A stretch of DNA of 17,256 nt from Planctomycetota bacterium (lineage in GTDB: Bacteria; Planctomycetota; Phycisphaerae; Sedimentisphaerales; SM23-30), in contig JAKQBU010000297.1 in the NCBI GenBank assembly GCA_029573975.1, forward strand, positions 1 to 17,256. Direction: 5' to 3'. This document shows positions 13,766 through 17,256 of the stretch, in pieces; position 1 is the stretch's first letter, and the number at the start of each line of letters is the position of its first letter. Below the pieces are notes generated by a model that saw only the letters and a program-made list of their open reading frames with translations, was not told the origin of the DNA and made no database searches. Both the position numbers and the translations under genes were made by a program.

Positions 13766-15886
13766 ATGGATACCAAAAAAATTATAGCGATAGGAATCTG
13801 TTTTCTGATGGTGGGACTGGGAGCGGAAGTATGCGGGAGTGCCCCGAATCCGGCCGATCCTTCGCTGGCGTTGTGGCTCAGGCCCGCCGGTTATAACCAA
13901 GGTACGGGGATCTGGACCGATGCCAGCTCGTATGGTACCGTGCTGGGCGGCCAGGGGGCGGGTGAAGTTCTGACCGATCCGGTGAATCATATCCCGCAGT
14001 CCGTCACCGCCACCAATAATGGGAAAACCTTTGCCGCGGTGAATTTCCGGCAGGCCTTTGACCCCGTGGTGAAGGATGCCGGTTTTGCCGATGGGCACTG
14101 GTCCGACCGGCTGTATCAGCGCAGCAATAACACACCCGGCAGCAATCCTCTCATGCTGGGCGGCAATCTGACTATGTTTATGGTGTGTAAATGTGCCACG
14201 GTCAACGGCGGCCTGGGACCGCATTCGAATCAGACCATTGCCGGTATCCGCGGTCCCTCGGGCGCCCCGTATAATCTGAGCGTATTCATGGCCACCTCTC
14301 CCTATAGCAGCGGTTCGCACCTGGGCCTGGTAACGTATGGCGGCGATCTCATCTATCAATCGAATCTGACCGTTCCGGTTCTGCCTGATGGTTCTTCCGG
14401 CTGGGGGGTGATCGAACTGAAATTTTCCGGGGATGGTACGACCTGCCAGATTGGCCAGGATTTCGGCTCCGGGATGCAGTGGTCTGATACGATGACGGTT
14501 CCGCGTAATGCTTCAGCAGGAACGGACATGGCCTATCCGACCAAGGACGCACCGTTTACCATCGCCTGCCATGCACAAGGCAACAACGGTACCGCTGACA
14601 ATCCGTATGGCGGCGGCACGTATGAACGCTGGGCCGGTCAGATGGGGGATATCCTGGTATATAACACAGCTTTGGATGAAGCCCGGGAAACGGAGATTCA
14701 AGATTATCTGCGGGATACATATGGTTTTCCGCAGGTGGTGACGGGTGTCGAAGCACTCGGGCTGGCGCCGTATGTATGGAAATGCAGCGGAGAAGGGGAA
14801 ACCTTCCGTGCCGAAGCCACCATGCCCGGGGCCTATCTCAAGTCACTGTTTCAAGGTACCACCACGGTCGGCCTGGTGGTTGACGGGACGGCCAATACTG
14901 GCTGCCCAGCCTCCTCGATGCCCGTAGTGGAATACTCCGTCGATAATAAACCCTTCACGGTGGTGCCGCTTACTACTACCGGTTCGGTTTATACCCTGCC
15001 GCTGGCCAGCGGTCTCAACAGCGGATCCCAGCATACGCTGGAACTCTATTTCCGAGCGGCCGATCTGGCCCAAAATCGCTGGACGGCCTCCACCGCGCAT
15101 TTGCGCATTGCCGGAATCGATTTGGATGCGGGCGGCCTATTCTTGCGCCGCAATACCCGGCCCAAACTTGCGATTGCGTATGGTGATTCTGTGCTGGAGG
15201 GGGTGGGAGTGGATGGCCTGTTCACATCCTGGCAAATCCTCGGCGTCAACAATGCCCGCGGTTCCTGGCTCTCCATGGTTAGCCTGGCGCTGGATTGCGA
15301 ATACGGCCAACTGGGAACCGGCGGACAGGGGATGTCGAATCCATCGCTGTCGGTGCCGCCCCTGGTGCAGACGTGGGACCACTACGATTCGACGACTTCC
15401 CGGCTGACAGGCGGGTTGCTGCTGCCCGAACCCGATTATGTTTTCTGCGCCATGGGCACGAATGATTCGGGTATTTCTTCCCAGGATTTCATCGAGGATT
15501 ATAACACCTGGCTGACGGACATGCGGCAGGCATGTCCCCATGCCCGGATTTTCTGCATGACGTCGCATTTTGGCGATAACTGGCACGCGGCGGATGTGCG
15601 GGCCATCGTGGCGGCCAGCAACGCGGGCGGCGATCGAAATGTATATTTGATCGATCTGGCCCCGCTGGTTCCCGCATATCCCCATCCGGGAACCGCGTCC
15701 ATCCAGGCCTATGACGGCGCGCATCCATCCCAGTATGGCCAGGGGATGATCGGTGCTCTGGTCACAGCGCAAGCGCAGAAGTTCATCAGTAAAGCGGATC
15801 CGCCTGATTTCAATAATGACGGGATTGTCAACAGCCTGGATTTCGCATTTTTCGCCGCGAACTGGTTATGGCAGAGTGCTGAGTGA
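13766..15886 (+). CDS. Secreted SGNH/GDSL esterase with LamG-like domain and dockerin-like tail
   Basis: A 706-residue exported protein. ATG 13766 has AAGGA 10 nt upstream; a GTG one codon earlier is also possible. A signal peptide covers about residues 1-25. Residues 27-320 resemble a LamG/concanavalin-like domain (SLALWLRPAGY, ILVYNTALDEARETEIQDYL). Residues 325-455 look like a beta jelly roll. Residues 466-672 are the SGNH hydrolase: GDS with nucleophile S475, a Gly block (GTGGQG), GTND with N566, and D650-G-A-H653. All four blocks are present, so activity is likely. The jelly roll plus SGNH order recalls carbohydrate esterase family 2, suggesting deacetylation of a polysaccharide, but the full D-x-x-H differs from the Ser-His dyad reported for some CE2 enzymes. 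Residues 681-702 are a single dockerin-like EF-hand motif (DFNNDGIVNSLDF). It probably cooperates with the neighbouring GH127 and GH36 enzymes outside the cell. Confidence 0.88.
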   Translation: MDTKKIIAIGICFLMVGLGAEVCGSAPNPADPSLALWLRPAGYNQGTGIWTDASSYGTVLGGQGAGEVLTDPVNHIPQSVTATNNGKTFAAVNFRQAFDPVVKDAGFADGHWSDRLYQRSNNTPGSNPLMLGGNLTMFMVCKCATVNGGLGPHSNQTIAGIRGPSGAPYNLSVFMATSPYSSGSHLGLVTYGGDLIYQSNLTVPVLPDGSSGWGVIELKFSGDGTTCQIGQDFGSGMQWSDTMTVPRNASAGTDMAYPTKDAPFTIACHAQGNNGTADNPYGGGTYERWAGQMGDILVYNTALDEARETEIQDYLRDTYGFPQVVTGVEALGLAPYVWKCSGEGETFRAEATMPGAYLKSLFQGTTTVGLVVDGTANTGCPASSMPVVEYSVDNKPFTVVPLTTTGSVYTLPLASGLNSGSQHTLELYFRAADLAQNRWTASTAHLRIAGIDLDAGGLFLRRNTRPKLAIAYGDSVLEGVGVDGLFTSWQILGVNNARGSWLSMVSLALDCEYGQLGTGGQGMSNPSLSVPPLVQTWDHYDSTTSRLTGGLLLPEPDYVFCAMGTNDSGISSQDFIEDYNTWLTDMRQACPHARIFCMTSHFGDNWHAADVRAIVAASNAGGDRNVYLIDLAPLVPAYPHPGTASIQAYDGAHPSQYGQGMIGALVTAQAQKFISKADPPDFNNDGIVNSLDFAFFAANWLWQSAE

Positions 15887-15935
15887 GGATCATTTCATTG
15901 CAAAGGTAGAACAGAAGTTTTGCAAAATAGAGGTT

Positions 15936-16001
15936 AGGCATAGTTTGGAAAGAAAAAAAGTCATTCTTCTTTTAAATCCAAAATAACTATGCCTGGTTTT
16001 T
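15936..16001 (+). terminator. Long hairpin terminator after the SGNH esterase gene
   Basis: AGGCATAGTT (15936-15945) pairs with AACTATGCCT (15985-15994). Inner pairing of TGGA with TCCA and of A-rich with T-rich stretches extends the stem. GGTTTTT follows. It starts 50 nt after the stop and ends just before the second phased repeat. Confidence 0.7.
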
Positions 16002-16004
16002 CCT

Positions 16005-16037
16005 GCCTGAAATGGCGATTTATTTGCCAGATATGGC
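16005..16037 (+). promoter_or_regulatory. Phased repeat with sigma-54-like -24/-12 geometry, copy 2
   Basis: GCCTGAAATGG (16005-16015) and GCCAGATATGG (16026-16036) repeat at exactly 21 bp. TGGCGATTTATTTGC (16013-16027) has the TGGC-N7-TTGC form of an RpoN promoter. It lies about 110 bp before the last gene. An alternative reading is an activator or repressor site upstream of the sigma-70-like TTGCCG-16 bp-TATGAT at 16051-16078. Confidence 0.5.
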
Positions 16038-16050
16038 CTTGGGAATTTTA

Positions 16051-16078
16051 TTGCCGGATGAGATAAATAAGTTATGAT
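16051..16078 (+). promoter_or_regulatory. Possible sigma-70-type promoter of the last gene
   Basis: TTGCCG (16051-16056) and TATGAT (16073-16078) are 16 bp apart, giving a moderate -35 and a good -10 match. A start near 16085 would leave a leader of about 63 nt before TTG 16148. Confidence 0.45.
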
Positions 16079-16147
16079 CCTAGCATAAAAACTGGTAAAG
16101 TTGTAATATGCTGGTAATTAGATATTTAGGTAGAGAGGTACAGAACA

Positions 16148-17256
16148 TTGCGACAAGACACGATAGGTAAAATGATCCCTGTGCTGGTAGTATTCTATTT
16201 TGTGACCGGATTGCCAGCCGGCACAGGGGAAACCGCGGGGGCCGGATCCCTGCCGCCGCGGCGAGTAACCACCCTGGAATATGCGGAGTATCCACCTCTT
16301 TATGTTACAGGAGCCCGGACCCTGGATCCGCTGACTATCTCCCGCAATGCCCGGAAAGGATATTTGAACAATATGTGTGAGCCGTGGGGGATGATGCCGG
16401 GAGGCCAGCCGAGCTACCGGTTCTTTTTCGATGACCGGATTCTACCCTGGGTGGAGATGAAACACCACGGCGTAGATGGCTTCGATAATAACAACCGCAA
16501 TCTGGGCGCCCATGCCCTGCTGCGGGAGATGCTCGGCCGGGAAAAGTTGCATGATCCGATTGAGGAAGGGCAGCTTGGCTATCTGCTGAGCATTACCGAT
16601 CCGGAGGGCGGTTTGCCGTACCCACCGGAGAGACTTCCCCGGCATTGTGCGCTGGGGCATGGGGAGCTGGCCAAAAATGTGATGCTGTATTATGAGCAGA
16701 CCCAGGAGGAATGGGTCCGCGACTGGGCGGAAAAGATACTGGGGACGCTGCGGCGGTATGGCTTCGTCCAGGAACTGCCGGGCGTGGGTACCATAGCGGA
16801 GTACCATCAGGGGGGAAACGGCGGCCAGGGCGGCTTTAACGTGGGTGAACCGCCGGTTGAAGCAGTATCGGATCTGAGTCTGGACGGCTGGCAGCATCTG
16901 TATCTGGGGTGGAATAGCTGGGCCTTCGCCAAATGGCATCAGATGACGGGCGAACCGGAAGCCCTGGAATTTGCCACAGCGCTGGCTACCCGACTGTTTC
17001 ACAGCTCCGACGCAGCCGGAAACGACGGGGCCTTTCGGCCGGACGGCTCCTTTGGCGGCGGGACCGGCGGCAGTTGGCATATGCACGGCCATACCCATGC
17101 CCTGCCGGGTCTGGTGCTGTTGGGTGAACAGTTGATAGCTTCCGGACAGCGGGAAAAGGGCCTGGATTTTATCCGGAAGACAAGCTCCGTATTTGAATGG
17201 CTCTATGATGCCTCGGTAAATCCGGACGCCGGCAGTATGACCGGATGGCTGCCGGA
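16148..17256 (+). CDS. Secreted protein of unknown function, probably helical-barrel glycosidase-like, N-terminal part
   Basis: The frame is open from here to the window end (369 codons, C-terminus missing). The best start is TTG 16148: GAGAGG (16133-16138) lies 9 nt upstream and the start supplies the basic n-region (MRQDTIGK) of a signal peptide whose core is MIPVLVVFYFVTGLPAG. ATG 16172 would remove those charges. The mature part is rich in alternating helical segments with aromatic and acidic loop residues (HHGVDGFDNNNRN, YHQGGNGGQGG, WHMHGHTHALPG), a texture seen in (alpha/alpha)6-barrel glycosidases and lyases. I do not recognise the family and can name no catalytic residue with certainty. 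Its place beside GH127, GH36 and esterase genes supports a role in glycan breakdown. Confidence 0.75.
   Translation, partial: MRQDTIGKMIPVLVVFYFVTGLPAGTGETAGAGSLPPRRVTTLEYAEYPPLYVTGARTLDPLTISRNARKGYLNNMCEPWGMMPGGQPSYRFFFDDRILPWVEMKHHGVDGFDNNNRNLGAHALLREMLGREKLHDPIEEGQLGYLLSITDPEGGLPYPPERLPRHCALGHGELAKNVMLYYEQTQEEWVRDWAEKILGTLRRYGFVQELPGVGTIAEYHQGGNGGQGGFNVGEPPVEAVSDLSLDGWQHLYLGWNSWAFAKWHQMTGEPEALEFATALATRLFHSSDAAGNDGAFRPDGSFGGGTGGSWHMHGHTHALPGLVLLGEQLIASGQREKGLDFIRKTSSVFEWLYDASVNPDAGSMTGWLP

Noticed and set aside
13649..14359. Minus-strand 236-codon ORF overlapping the esterase start
   Set aside because: Runs through the intrinsic terminator and is antisense to the signal peptide and LamG-like domain of the esterase.
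15137..15772. Minus-strand 211-codon ORF
   Set aside because: Antisense to the SGNH catalytic blocks, which are clearly coding on the plus strand.
16442..17098. Minus-strand 218-codon ORF near the end
   Set aside because: Antisense to the open plus-strand frame that has a signal peptide and ribosome binding site.
1..17256. tRNA, rRNA, CRISPR array or prophage
   Set aside because: No cloverleaf, ribosomal segment, regularly spaced array or phage gene was seen on either strand. The 21-bp phased repeats are only two units each.

Overview
The window looks like part of a polysaccharide-utilisation region from a Planctomycetota bacterium, most likely class Phycisphaerae. Three signs point there: secreted proteins carrying single dockerin-like EF-hand motifs of the form D-x-[ND]-x-[DN]-x-x-[IV]-x-x-x-DF...W, a PEP-CTERM sorting tail, and large Sec-exported glycoside hydrolases with long accessory domains and no SusC/SusD pair. 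Coding DNA has moderately high GC and the intergenic DNA is AT-rich. The taxonomic call is inference from these features.

Positions 1-733 (minus strand) hold the N-terminal part of a LarA-family (DUF2088) nickel-dependent hydroxyacid racemase/epimerase, cut by the window edge. It diverges from a plus-strand pair: a GntR/FCD-type regulator (1162-1893) and, 28 bp later, a zinc-dependent medium-chain dehydrogenase (1922-2953). The AT-rich region between them carries a near-consensus sigma-70 promoter and GntR-like palindromes. These look like cytoplasmic genes for a hydroxy acid, sugar acid or polyol.

Positions 3113-6826 hold two related surface proteins. One is a 922-residue multidomain protein with a discoidin-like domain, a duplicated beta-rich domain and two dockerin-like motifs. 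The other is a 236-residue PEP-CTERM protein whose body is a recent duplicate of the third domain of the first. Strong hairpins follow both.

Positions 7151-17256 hold the secreted carbohydrate-active enzymes: a GH127-type beta-L-arabinofuranosidase, a 322-bp duplicated fragment of that gene, an NPCBM-GH36 alpha-galactosidase, an SGNH/GDSL esterase with a LamG-like domain and a dockerin-like tail, and the start of a secreted, probably alpha-helical-barrel protein that runs off the window. Arabinofuranosidase, galactosidase and deacetylase activities together would suit the side chains of pectin, arabinogalactan or a galactomannan; this is inferred from families only.

The items most worth a second look are: (i) two near-identical intergenic elements (13350-13382 and 16005-16037) with 11-bp repeats phased at 21 bp and exact sigma-54 -24/-12 geometry; (ii) an orphan PEP-CTERM tail of 18 codons with its own ribosome binding site and terminator; (iii) the 322-bp gene-fragment duplication; and (iv) a LarA homologue that keeps the cofactor lysine and nickel histidine but has lost one of the two catalytic histidines.
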